Shown here piece after piece: positions 1 to 13,200 of a stretch of 64,000 nt of DNA. The translations under genes were made by a program, and so were the position numbers. Origin of the DNA: Synanceia verrucosa (taxonomy: Eukaryota > Chordata > Actinopteri > Perciformes > Synanceiidae); contig CM056556.1 of NCBI GenBank assembly GCA_029721515.1, positions 12,172,098-12,236,097 of the forward strand. Reading direction: 5' to 3'. The first letter of the stretch is position 1. Each line of letters opens with the position of its first letter. The notes below the pieces were generated by a model, which saw only the letters and a list, made by a program, of their open reading frames with translations, searched no databases and was not told the DNA's origin.

Positions 1-559
1 GATAATTTCCTTTGTGCTTTTCTATTAGGTAACTAACAATAATGAATATACAGCACCATTAAAACCTTAAATTTAATTAGGCAGTCTGGCCTCAAGTGTG
101 ATTATGACCATATATTGACCTAATATGAAATGACAATCATGCCGTACAAACCTTTCACAATGTCAATGCTCCTGTCAAACCACAATGAGACTACAAAGGT
201 AGACAAATACCAGTGGCCCATGACAATAAATACTTGAACATCACTGAGCACTAATTGTGCACAATTTTTCTTTTCCCTCTGGCCTCTGAATATTAATTAA
301 GTCTCACAACAGAAATGTTGTTTGGGCTCAGTTGGGCTCAAAGAGATTGGAGGGATAATTTGACGTGAACTAAATACATTTTTGGCAGCGACACAATGTA
401 GGCCAATTATACACTGATGCTAAGAAAGGAGTCGTAATTAACAATTGGGTCGGTCTGATCGGTAAGCCTGTTTGGGCTTCAGTATCTCTATACAGAATTA
501 CATAATGTTCAGTATAATCAGTGAATATTTATGTATGAGGGTTTACATTAAATTAGATT

Positions 560-760
560 AGATAAAAATGTATTGTCATTACAGATGTCACATGTACAAG
601 TATTGCATCTAACCAGAAGTGCAAAAAAAAAAACAAAAAAAAAAAACAGTAACAAATAATATGATGTACTACAGGTTATGGGATATGTGGTACATATATG
701 GATCTATATGTAAGTATTTACAATTATATACACAAGTGCATATTATGTAATATGTCCATG
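560..760. repeat. Probable dispersed repeat fragment
   Basis: TTGTCATTACAGATGTCACA, then ATCTAACCAGAAGTGC and A-rich tracts, look like the 3' ends of retroelements common in teleosts. Class and limits are uncertain. Confidence 0.35.
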
Positions 761-1104
761 CAACAAGTAACATGCATTCATTTGACCCTCCCTGCCAAAA
801 TAACACCCACATAGTTAAACTTCATGAACTCAGTTTGTAACTAAGGCTCTCTGTTAAAAACTGTATAGTCTCCAAGCTAAACATGAGACAACTTGTGTTG
901 GCTTAAATTAAATTAATTCAATCAATCTTTTACACTAAAACATATAATAAAACATAGAGGTATGCAGAAATGTGTACTATATTAAACTAAAACAGCTGTT
1001 TCCCCAGACTGAGCAGAACTCCTTATGATGGCTGAAGTGATCTTTGTGTGTGAAATTGTGGGACTGGTCATTTACATCTTCACAGTGTGGAAAAAAAAAT
1101 GTTT

Positions 1105-1967
1105 CAGTGCTTTGATTTTTGTCACTTCATCTTTACATTTTTAGTAAATAAATACATTGACAGCAGTATACATGACATAAAAAGCATTATCCAGAGTACA
1201 TACTATTTGGAAAGGTCTCTTGAATATAAATATATTTGTGATGCACAAGAATCATTCACCAATTTCAAACTGAATTCATTATTTATACTCAAATTTGAGC
1301 CAACAACAACAACATTTCTTTCTGTTCAGGAATGCAAGTAAAATTGTATGTATTAATTTAATGTAATTTGGCATCTCAATCAAAAAAACTGATGAATGAA
1401 CTCCTGCCGCCAAGGAGGTTATGATTTCACTGGGGCTTGTTTGTTTACGTGTTGGTTTGCAAAATAACTCAAAAAGTTGTAGACAGATTTTGATGAAATT
1501 GTCAGGGATGGTCAGAAGTGGCCTGACTTAAAACCGATTCAAGGTCATCAAGGTCAAATGAAAGGTCATGCCATAGTAATGTATGGGAAATTTAGGATAT
1601 TTCTGAACGCTCCAGGGTGAACAATTTTCAGCCAATCGTCACCTAATTTGGTTTATAAACTAATATAGGAATCCAGAAGTCACCGATTCAGGTCAGTCAC
1701 CACCAAAAATTAATCAGTTTTAAGTTAGGCCACTCCTGACCAAACAAGCCCCAGTGAAAACATCACCTCCTCAGAGGAGGTAACAACAATGATTATATTT
1801 TAGCATTAGATATATATTTTTGATGAAAGAGTTTGTACATACTGGTGGAGATAGAAAATAAATAAATAAATAAATATAAAATAAAATATTTTGCTAATCA
1901 GTAACACTGATAATTTAGGGCAATGGTGGCAATGCTGGGTGGTGGTCCAATACATTTTTAAGCACTG
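1105..1967. mobile_element. Non-autonomous mariner-like element, interrupted copy
   Basis: The ends read CAGTGCTT (1105) and AAGCACTG (1960-1967), a short inverted repeat followed by TA. Internal stretches match a second copy at 60667-61120, for example TTTCTGTTCAGGAATGCAAG, TATATTTTAGCATTA, ACTGGTGGA and GGGTGGTGG. There is no coding capacity. A second element (1403-1781) sits inside it. Confidence 0.6.
1403..1781. mobile_element. MITE-like element with about 37-base terminal inverted repeats
   Basis: The left end GGAGGTTATGATTTCACTGG, continuing GGCTTGTTTG, is mirrored at the right end near 1735-1775 with only two mismatches in 30 bases. The core (CAGATTTTGATGAAATTGTC) has no open frame. 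It resembles the widespread animal repeat beginning CGCCAAGGAGGTTATG. It is inserted into an older repeat. Confidence 0.75.
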
Positions 1968-1969
1968 TA

Positions 1970-3299
1970 GCTGTCAATAGTCACACTGTTGACTTTATAC
2001 AACTCATGTTGTTTAATGACAACCTGTGTTTTACTGGCATGTCATGTCCTGTCTGTCACGTTTCGTTAAATTAAACATTTTTGTCTCGTTCATTCATGTT
2101 GTCTAGTGTGAGTTTGTCTTGTCCCATGTGTGCTCCATGCCCTCGATCATCATGTTTAGTTTGTCATGCCATGTGCTACCTTTGGAAAGAATGATTTTGT
2201 GTTTTCTGTACTTTGTAGGATTAGGATTAATTATTATACTTACCTTCTTAGAGCATCTTTTGTTTGTAGATTCAATTTAGATTACATATGAGTTCATGAG
2301 TACTCATATGAGTACATATGAGTAATAGAGTTTGACATTCTTTTATTTTTTGTCACTCACTCCTTGAGAGTGCTTTTGATCCCCTTTTTTGTACCCCATG
2401 TGCCACAGTTCTTGCATGTCCCAAGAGCATCTGTGCTCACAATAAAGTTTGACTTTGAAAAGACCAGGATCTCATGCCATGTCCTCACAATACGATGAGA
2501 CAAGAGAAGATATTTAAAGCGTGCTCGGATCTCTCGTCTGTATGTAGTCATCCTGCAGGCTGATGACTGTAAATATTTCAGCCATGTCTCACTGAAATAT
2601 GATCTGCGTCCTTTGAAGGTCTGTCACTGATAGACAGTGAAATGACATGGCTTCCAGTCAGCCGTTACAGTTAGGTCGAGAGCATCTCATGTACAAGAGT
2701 CACAGCTGGTATGCCTGGATCAATTCTGTGGTTGACCATCGACGGGATTCCAACACACTTACTGTTTGGATGATCTGATGGATCGGTCCTTCACAAAGAC
2801 AAATAAGGAGTGCTGTCAGAAATTGTATACTGTATGTGTAACCCAAAACCCTGTCCTTTTCCAAAAGAGATTCAGATGCCTTTGAGGCACTCGGAGACGT
2901 GTCAGAGGGCCAAACTGTACTGTGGTTTTCATGAAGCAGGCATAATCCAGTGACTCTCATCGGAGGAGATGTTACTGGAAGTTACCAGCAGGTAAATCTG
3001 AAGTATGAGGCACCATAGTATCTCTGGACATATCCTAGGCATATGACACACTAATAATCCATGTACTGTATAAACATTATTGCTTTATGACAGTGCTGCA
3101 CCTCTACTGGAAGTGAATACATTGACAGCTGACATCATTGCATTGGCTTGCAACAGAGTAATCTTATTGCTGAAGAGTTGAATTTTGGTCAGAGAGTTAG
3201 CTTTCAAGTGGTGATTTGTGTTTCTTTCACAATGATGCCATCTAGTGGGCATAACAAGGAATTCTGTAGGGATGAACAAGGAATGACTTGTTACTGGAA

Positions 3300-3352
<53 letters not shown>

Positions 3353-6300
3353 GCATTATGTGAAAAGTGAAAAGCAAAGCTATGTCAAAAGAGACACTCT
3401 CTTTACAGATAAAAGAGACCAAAATATTAGCAGTTGAAATGATAAATTGTAAGCCTTGCATTCACTGTGTAAATACTGTATATGTAAGTAATGCCTTGGT
3501 TACATATGTGGAAAAAAACATCAAAATATTATTTGTCCATATGAAACTGCTCTTAGAATATAGATTAAATCTGAAACAAAGAGCAAAAATGGATTAGCAC
3601 TTTGATTGGACATTTTGATGTAAATGTCCTTTGAATCAACCATATGTCCCCCAAATATTATGTGACTTGTGCAGGTACTCAGAATTATATTCTCAGCTAG
3701 TTGTGTGCACAGCGACACATGTCAGCAACACATCCCCTGACATGGGTGAGTCATACTAGTGTATTGTATTTTCTGCAAGCACCTGAGGGCTGTGTGCTTG
3801 GTGAACAGAGCTGTCAGAAGATCTGACGGTGGAGGCTGTGTAACTCTGGAAACAGACCTGAGGGCATTAATCATGAATGCCAGCCTCTCACTTTATCTGT
3901 GTGATCATTAGGCCATACTTTAGCATGACGATCACTCTCTGGAAATGAGCTCCAGGAGGCTGCTTCCATTATTCATACCTACAAGAGCACAGTCTGCCCC
4001 TATTCTTGGAAATGAGATATAATGAAGGGTAGCCATATTTGGGCTCTGTGCTCCTGTCACTGAGTGGCATGTGTTTGTTAGTGGTCTCAACCACCCCATG
4101 CTTCATCCTTAGCAGGCTGCTTCTCCAGTACCTGCATTATTAGGCCCAAGCGAGTTGACAGATGTTGTTCATGGGGGTGCAAAGGTTCACTTGTAGCCCT
4201 TGTAAAAGGCTTACATTTAGTTGTTGCCATAATAGTAACCGCAGATCAGACAAAGCCCCCAAGTGGGCCACTGATTCATCCCGGCCAAATGCTTATATAT
4301 TTTGAAAAAAACATTGAGGTTCATAATTAATCAATATGGATAGGGGAAAGTGCATGATCCACTTTTAGACATAGCTCATAACAATTATTAATTTTGAATA
4401 TTTTACAGGCCTATTCATGTGACAGAAGGAATTATCACATACTGTACTGTGACTACTACACTATGATATGAGACACTATGACTCTGTGTCGCTGTTGCAA
4501 CCTGCTGATGACGCTCTAAGCTCAGGGGCAGCTTCCCTCTGAGAACATCCTGTCTGAAGCCTCTCAATGACCAGGTGCTGAGGATCGATTGTTCAGCGTC
4601 GTTTTGATCTCATGAGGTCAAAATGTGAATAAAATGATGAAGAGGACTGTTTAAATAGAAATTGTCATAGAACCAGAACATTTAGTGGTTGATTCATGGA
4701 TCAGACACTTGTTGTGACTTTTGTGGTTAATCATCTTGTTAGAGAACAGCATTTTATGCAATAAATACGGAAATGATTGAACAGCTGCACATGTGCATTC
4801 AAAAGGTTAGAAAAGGTCAAATTAAGTTCACCTGTAAAGGTTTTAGTGCACTTTAGGGGCATTCTGAGCTTTCATCCAAAAGCCCAATATTCCTAAGTTT
4901 TTGTGAGTAGTCTATGTGAATGGTTGTGGTGTGTTGATGATGCCTCACTCACATAACTGGTCTCTTAGGCACTGACAGTCCCAGTTTAAAAACAGACAAA
5001 CACAGCTTGTGTGTCAAAGTGTTTTGAATGTAAACATTTATTTGAAGAGTCCATGTCAACATAATGTTGAATGACTATAATTTGTGAATTTATTCACTAT
5101 TCACTTAGAATAAATGTTTTATTATCTCATTAATGACCCTCATCGTTTAGCCATTAGTTAAGCCATTCATGCCACCTCCCTGCACAATTCACCATTTGCT
5201 TTACCTGGCTTCAGGAGAAATATTTAAAATCAATAGTGCTGCTAAAACCCACGCAATGGCAAATGTGCTCTTTGAACATTGTTCTTCCTCCTAAAAGGGC
5301 CAGGATAACCTATTGGAGACGGCAAAATCAATTGCAATATGCTGAATGGGAGAGGCCACTGCTGTCTCTATCAGTGATCAATGTGCTTTGTGGTTGTTTG
5401 GCTCCAGAGACCAGAATGTTCCCACTGCAATATCAGGTGGAGACTGCAGCCTCCTTTAAACAGCATTGATTTATCTACATCAATATACTGTGGAATTAAA
5501 CTATAAATAACACATTAAGCTACAATATTCGCCTACGTCTGAATTGTTTGATACAAATGGCCTTGTTTCTGTGATGAACCAAAGCTGAGACAGACTCCTC
5601 AGAAAACAGCAGCTAGAGATTGCTACGGCTGTTTCATCACATGTGTAACCCGCTCCTGTGGTAAATGAGCAGGGGTATTTTGGGCTCCCAGATCTCTTAA
5701 TTAAAGGTGTTCAGTCCTCTGACAGATGAGACCATTATCTCTGTAGGGTGTGAATAACTGCACTGTACAGTTCATAATAGCATAATGAGTCCATTCCTTT
5801 GCAGGGATCAGATCAAAATGTGCGACAGTCTCTCGCAGAATGTTCTGAAACATGCTGCTCTTCCTCACTGTTCTTCCTCGCAACTTGTAAACTACTGAGT
5901 TAGCTAGTGTTTTTCTTTTCTTTTTGTTTTGATGGACTCCTCTGCAAAAGAGAAGATGCATTGGCTTGAATTTTCCAAGTGAATCAACTGGCCTTGATTT
6001 CATGTCCAAAAAACTCAAGTGATTGATCAAGTTTAGATTTTCCCTCAAGTATCTACAATTTCAGACTTGGGAGATATAACAGAGTAATTGATCCCTGTCT
6101 AGGTCTGAGATACTAGCAGGTTACAACTTGTTGATAGTCAGTTTTGGTACAGCATGAAATTATGTGACATTTGTGATGACTCTGGTCATGACAGCATATT
6201 ACAGGATTAAAGATAGTGAGTACAAACACCAACTGTGTCTACTGGTGCATTAAGGATGTATTTGGTTATTTGAATCTTATTGCTAGATGAGGTTTTCAGA

Positions 6301-6990
6301 AGACATGCTGCAGTTAGTCGCCCTTTATTCACAACCTTTTATAGCATGCTATTCATGCTATTTGCAACAGTATTCTTAACTGATGGGGAGGCGAATTCAC
6401 ATTTGCCTCTAGACTTCAGAAATGAATTACATAGAAGCGATACATATAAATAACTGCAGCAGAGTGAACCGCCACCATGACTCTGATTCAACACCACGCC
6501 GCCTTGTAATTTCTCACTCAGCTGGAGTTCAAATCAAGGCCAATTTACAATGAAAGGGAAGCTGGAGAGAATGAAGCTGTATTTATTATTCCTTCGAGCT
6601 TTTTGCATCTGGCATCATGGACCTGTCCTCCCCTTTCTTCTCCCCCGCTTGCCTTTGAATGCTTTCAACAAAAGGCTGCCATCTCTGCTCCTCCACTGAT
6701 GATTAGTCTTTGCAGTTTTGCCCACACAAAGCCCAGGCAATAACTCTGACTTCAATGGTGCAAAGTATAACCTCTGTAAACCTTTTAAAATGAAAAGCAA
6801 TATGAATTTGCTCATGATAATGTTAACCAGCTCATTCTCCACCAATTATAATATTCACCACATAATCATGGGTTTTCTGTGCACTTGTGAATCTCCTATT
6901 TAGTTTCACAAGCTGTAAGTAATGCAGAACATTTTACAATTTAAGTATTTGAAAAATATATATTATAGTGTATATAATACACTATACACT
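1970..6990. other. Gene-free stretch
   Basis: No exon-like or protein-like sequence was recognised apart from the AAT microsatellite. A small palindrome, TACTCATATGAGTA, with repeated CATATGAGT lies at 2285-2325. Open frames are short and lack familiar motifs. Confidence 0.6.
3300..3350. repeat. AAT microsatellite
   Basis: About 16 uninterrupted ATA/AAT units. Confidence 0.95.
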
Positions 6991-6997
6991 TATTGTG

Positions 6998-7352
6998 TAT
7001 CCATCCATTTTCTACCGCTTATCCTCACATAGGGTCGCGGGGGGGCTGGAGCCTATCCCAGCTGTCTTAGGGTGAAAGGCAGGGTACACCCTGGACAAGT
7101 CTCCAGTTCATTACAGGGCACATAGAGACAGACAACCACTCACACTCACATTCACACCTACAGTCAGTTTAAATTAGCCAATTAACCTAATCTCCATGTA
7201 TGTTTTTGGATGGTGGGAGGAAGCCACCTGAAGAGAACCCACGCAGACACGGGGAGAACATGCAAACTCCACACAGAAAGGCCTCGGGCCGGGACTCGGG
7301 TACCTTCTTGCTGTGAGGTGACAGTGCTAACCACTACACCACTGTGCCTCCT
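6998..7352 (-). mobile_element. tRNA-derived SINE copy
   Basis: Same SINE family, minus orientation: the tail ATCCATCCATTTTCTACCGC is at the left and the tRNA-like head GCTAACCACTACACCAC at the right. The flanks share only an imperfect TATTGTGTAT/TATTGTATAT, so the duplication is decayed. Confidence 0.88.
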
Positions 7353-7359
7353 ATATTGT

Positions 7360-9050
7360 ATATAATATTAGATTATGTTATGTTTAAAGCACACCTCCTT
7401 GCTGTCTCACATTTTTGTTTTCTAATCACTCATAATAAAAGTTAACATGTTAATCTCCTTTTTGATGACATTCACATTCCTTGTTTTTTGTTTTCTGTGC
7501 CCCAACACACCACGTTTACCATTGGCAGGCTCGTCACTGCACAGTGTCAAGTGCTTTTGTATCGCTGCAGCTCTTTCTTACTCTTATGATAGCTTCCCTT
7601 TTCTGGGCGAGTGTGAGGCAGATTTGTGCCAGCTGTCTTTGGATATGGATGCTGTCAGGTCGTCTGTGCACGTGAGTGCGGACCACTAGTCTTGTCCTGG
7701 GAGATAGAATCTGGGGCTGCAACACTGAAACAATGCAGCCTGGGTAATAAACCTCCCAACACCCCTTGTAATCTGGAAAAAGACACACGTGACTATATGG
7801 TGTAACTCAAGGACAGACAAATTCAATAGAAACCTCTAGCAATTTTAATCTCCTTAACTTTCTGACAGATTGTTTTTCAGGCCACAAACTTCTGTGGATA
7901 CACCGTGTTCTTACTGAAGAGAATGAAATGAGTCTGGCATAAACTGAATCCAGTAGTTTCTGTAAAAAAATTCAATTCACCAAGGTTGGCTTTGTAATTG
8001 AATCCGAAACAACAGTATATTTTTTTCAAAAAATGTGTTTTTGCCAAATGAGAGAGAGGAAAAGAAGAAAACTGCTTTCATGCCATAATGTGTTAGCCGC
8101 AGCGCTAAAACACATCGAAGGATAAATCTGTGGTGATTACGTTTGCAGAGCAACAAAGAGTGAACTTGTGACGTCTGACCCTTTAACCTATAGATGGCAG
8201 TATTTCATTTTAAGATTTGGCTACATTTGATTTTCTTTTTAGATTCTTGTTGGCAGAAATACTCCATGTCTTTGGCCAGTGTGGATATATTTCTCAGAAG
8301 CAAAGCCCTAAATACAGCTCCAGACTGAAGGAGCAAAAACTCTCTTGTATCACTCAGTAGTTTAGAAAGCGCTTTTAACTGCCACGAAAAGGAAAATACG
8401 CCTCTCATTTTCTACAGCAGCCAGCTCATTGACAGTTTCTGTCTTTCCTGTGATTTTTTACTTCTATCATTATCATTCCATTTCTTGTCACTGCCTAGTT
8501 TGCTGTCAACAGGCATGTGAAAGTGAAGGTATGAGGGGGGAAATCTACCCACATGCTGAGAAATGTGACGTGATACTGAGCTGGAACATTTCACTGCACT
8601 TCTGCAGAGGTGCAAATTTCCCTTTGTGTGAAAGTGAAGTACTAAAAATTACATACTGTGTTACAAGCAATACATCTTATTAGCCCTTCAGAAGGCGAGT
8701 GTGCAGTCAACCCACCACCGTTTAATTGTTCTAACTCATATAAATCAGCTTAGTCATGCTTAATTGAGCTTGGTTGAGCTATTTCGTAGATTCCTTTTGC
8801 TGACACAGCTGGTCTTCCCAGTGTCTTACCCTTTGAAACAATCATGTTTGTGTCACTGCACAGAGGAGCTTCACTCAACATAAATATAAAAGAGCTGAGA
8901 GGAACATTAGACCAAAGACATGTTTCATGTTGTCATGACAAATTCAATGAGGAAAACCGAGTCCTTAAGTAATTGCTAATTCTCTGCATTTAAGGTGACT
9001 TCTACCAGCTTTCATTAAGAACATTCACAATAAATCAATCTATAGCCGGA
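7360..9050. other. Gene-free stretch before the ciart 3' end
   Basis: Nothing recognisable. The short open frames on both strands do not resemble known proteins and have no splice or promoter context. Confidence 0.55.
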
Positions 9051-10247
9051 TTGCATCAAACAAATACAACCACATTTATTTTGAAAGTATAAAATTTTTA
9101 CACTATAAAGGCCACTTTTCAGGGTAAATCTACAACCTTTCTGTAAGATTTACACAGAGAAATACCATGTCGCTCTCTGCTGGTCTAACATACTGTCCGG
9201 TTCTGTGGCAAAATAAAAGAATTGTTCTACTCCACCACAGAAAGTAGTTGGCTAGATCTGAATAATTTACTCGACACAGGAAAATGGCAGGAGAGTGAGA
9301 ATTCCTGATTTGTACATCCCACAGAGGAGCGGGTATTCTGATCAAACCGGCTTGCAGGCACAGCTCGACGTTACAGGCACTGTTTGCCTTCTACTGGGAG
9401 ACTTCTGCAGTTGACATTCTTTACAATGGCACCAGTCAGGCCACCAGAGCGTCCCCACGGGGAGAGCATCCTCTGTTTGTACAAGCAGAACGATTCGTAC
9501 TGCAGACCTCGCTGTCAGAAGCTGGCTCACTGTAGAGGAGGTGTCCGGACTAGGAGCGTAGTGTTCACTTTCCTACTCACTAACTGCGACGTGGTGCCCA
9601 CTGAGGTAGAACAGTTGTACCAAAAGACTTATTTATAAAGTATACAAATGAGTAACAGTCACATCAATAAAATTAACAGTGGAGTCCTGGGGTGGGGTAG
9701 GATGAGGGTGGGGGTGTGGCGAGAAAATAACATCACATTTCACCCACATTTTCAGCACAACAATATGTAGACCACTGACATGTCTGAAAAAATCCCTTCC
9801 AGCAAAAATCACTCCTGCAATTCTTTCCCTTTCAGGCATGATGGTGGTTTCACAGACACTCAAACTGTATTATTGCATCTACAAGTCAGTGGGAACAGTT
9901 CAGTTGTGAAATCACTAGCTCCGGTGATGTTGGTATGTGAAATCTATCCTTCCCACTCTCACACGCGCTATTCAAGAGTGCAAACAAAAAACAAAGATAG
10001 GTCAACAAAAAGGAACTTAAGCAGACACTTGTCATGTCAGAGAGGGCACATTCCCACACAGAGGGTACAACATGTCCTGCAACACTCCTTCCACGTTAAA
10101 GTGGGATCTGTGATGTCCCTTTTGAAGGCTCCCATCTCCTCTGAAGGCTGGAATGGGCAAAGCGAGCTGACTGGCTCCCAGCAGGGTGGGCAAGGCTAGG
10201 CTAGGCTGTGCGGTGTTTACAGCTGGACACCCAGCCATCTCTGTGGA
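9050..10247 (-). other. ciart: Probable ciart 3' untranslated region
   Basis: Downstream of the ciart stop on the minus strand no other coding signal is seen for 1.2 kb. The first good poly(A) signal read on that strand is AATAAA at 9080-9075. The UTR would then be about 1.2 kb long. The end point is inferred only from the signal. Confidence 0.45.
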
Positions 10248-13200
10248 CTAGGACCAGCTGTTGTCTGTCAACCCCCCAGTCCCCCTGCGGATGATGATGC
10301 TTTCTGTCGACTTAAGGAGTCTCTCTAGGCAGGGTGCGTTGATTTTGCCTGGCGGAGGCCCTCTGGGCACCGAGTCTGTCTTAGAATGACAGTCTGTGCT
10401 GGAGGACACAGCGTTGTCCTGCGTTAGGTCTCTGGGGGACAGCAGGTGCCTGGGGCCAGCCTGGGCCTGCTCTGCTATGGGGGAGCAGATGGGTGATGTG
10501 TGGAACCACTTCAGGTTACTGGCAGAGTAGGCTCCAGGAGGAGTGAGGTCGGTGACTCTCAGGGTTTTAACGCCGGCTGGAGGATCAGCGATGGTGACGG
10601 GGCTCACGACTGCAGCGATAGTCACTGGAGAGAGCTGTTGGGAAAGAAAGAAATAGAGCTTCATTTCAATTATATAGTAGAAGCAAGAAAGCTGTAAATC
10701 AGCCAGTTTGTCTATCACGGTCCAGGAAAGCACCTAAGAAAACATATACACTACATAACATATAACCTTTAAAGCAACAATGACAAGAAGGCTGAACGCA
10801 ACAGATACAGAACTGTAGGAATTTGTAATTTGAGAATATGAAAAATGTATAAATCACTTAAAGATTCTACACATTTATCTGTAATAACTGATTTTTATGG
10901 GCCACTTGAAGGACGTGCAACACAAAACATATTATCATATTTAAATATTACAAAATGGCTCCGTCACTCTCAGCCTAGCTTCACTTTGATCTCTTACAAC
11001 TCCTGAGGAAAAAACATTAGGCTATTTCACAGCTAACTGTACACTGCATGTTCTCCAGCTATAGTTTAAACTTAATCTGTCTGCTCTTTGGTCCTGGGCA
11101 GGTAGCGTGCACCGCACTTACCACTGAAAATAGATGTCTGTTACTAAAACGTGATCAGACTGAAAAATATGTCAAGTAAAGTTGTGGTCCATAATGCATA
11201 AACAGTAAGTGGAAAAATGCTAAAACGCTCTGTATAGAGAAGACCTGCTACCTACTGTGATCAGTAATAACAATAATTAATAACATTATTATAACTATGA
11301 GTAATCCCTTTGACATTATGAATAGAACTTCATCCACTGTTAACAGAAATATTTTGAACATAGCAACGTTGTGATCAGTCACAAAAGAAAAAAAATGTCC
11401 ATGAAATTTCTGAAATGAGAGGGTGTGTCAGGAGGATTAAGCCACAGAAATAAATCCTAACCAATTAAATGAAAAGGAATGTTCCAGAGTATTCTGACCT
11501 TTCTTATCCCCTCAGGAGCACTCCTCCAAAATTACCTTTTCTCCTCTGTCATTGTTCTTAGCGAACCTGAGACTGCAGTAATACCTCAGCAAAAATAGCT
11601 TTTAATCCCCCCTTCTCCTGTCCCAGACCTGTGATTAAATAATAATAGATATTTTAGTCCCTCTTCCACTGCGTCGTCACCATATGTTCTTGGCAGCAGG
11701 CTTTCTCTAACCCAAGAGCTCTTACACAACAGTTCTGCTTCTGTACAACTTTACCTTCGGTTTCTTGGTAGGAACAGCTTCCTCTGTCTGGGTGACAGTG
11801 AGTTGGTCTCGGAGTTTTGCATTAGGGAACCAGCTCTTCAGCATTTCCTCCATTTTCAGAATGATATTAATATATTTTTCCCTGAAAAAGGAAGGAAGGA
11901 AAGATAAACATTTACTCGTGCCTAAATCTAAGTACTCTATCAATAATTTTGCAAACCTCTTCTTAGAAATCTATCTCCATCAAGCTCAAACAGGAAATGG
12001 GCAATCTTGAACAGCGACTGAACGCTCACTTAGAAAAGCCTGTACTCTGTGTGTGTGTGTGAGACTTAAGTACATTTCTCACATGTTTTGAGCTCACACG
12101 TGGCCTGATGTATAATAGCTCTGCTCGCCTCTAAATATAAAGCACTGAAGCCACAACGGTCTCCAACAGCGTCATAGTGAAAATAAACTAATCATGGTGA
12201 CGCAGTTTGCGTTGGAGGTGCGCAGCAGAGCACAGCGTCCCATTAACTCCCACCCGTCCAAACCAGATGGTGGGTAGAGATTAGCCCATGTCATATGATC
12301 AGGATCTTCCTGCTATACTCCATCCAGGGCATGTTAAATTCATGTGAAAGATTATCTGCAACAGTGACTGCTAAAAAAGTAACTTTGATCCTATCTACCA
12401 TTGTGTTGCTGCAGGGGCTGCCAGCTGGCAACACAGAGGAGACACAGGGAGCGACGGGGGGGGGGGAGGGGAGGGGTTTAGTCCACCTTCCAGCCTCTGT
12501 CCCAGTGTCTGCAGGGAGGCCGCCACACCCACTCTTTGTCTCCCATATGAGGGTGGCAGCTGGTGGGTGACTGCTCCAATTAGTCTGTGCCAAACTCAGC
12601 AGCATTTGATCTTATATCTGTATACCTTAATGCTTTGCTTCCCATACAGGCACAAGTGGTGCTACTTCAAAATCAGAGGAAAAGGGTACATGAAGCTGAT
12701 ATTTAATTTAGAGGTTTATATGATTATAATGTGCTGTTAATGCTTGACAGAAATCTAGAAAATTAATGACAAATTCCAGCTTCTCCAATGTAATCTGCTT
12801 TCATATGACTGTAGATGAAATTAGGTTTGAAGATGTCACATTCACTACTTTTTGACATCTTATAGACTAAATGAATCAATACCAAGAGATTAATCAATAA
12901 AGAATCTAATTATGTGTTGAAGCCCTCGTCCAAATGCATGATTTAAATTGTAAAACAGCTAAACTTGTTATGAAAGGTTCCACTTTACATATCTGTCAGG
13001 CAGTTTAAAGAGTTTATTCTTATTGATATTGTGATATTGATTTCAAACATATTGCCTTGTAGTATACAAAATCAGATGCTTAAGTTGCCTGCAAATGGAA
13101 ATTATTTACTATATTATGACGTAAAATACATGTACAACATTTAAACATTATTCTATTACAGGGACTAGGACTTTCTCCTTTCAAGGGGTGATGTAATACT

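Noticed and set aside
5701..6048. 115-codon minus-strand open frame
   Set aside because: No motif, no promoter or acceptor, and AT-rich intergenic composition.
7300..7352. tRNA gene from A/B-box-like sequence (also at 32930-32968 and 50568-50630)
   Set aside because: These are the tRNA-derived heads of SINEs. No intact cloverleaf can be drawn.
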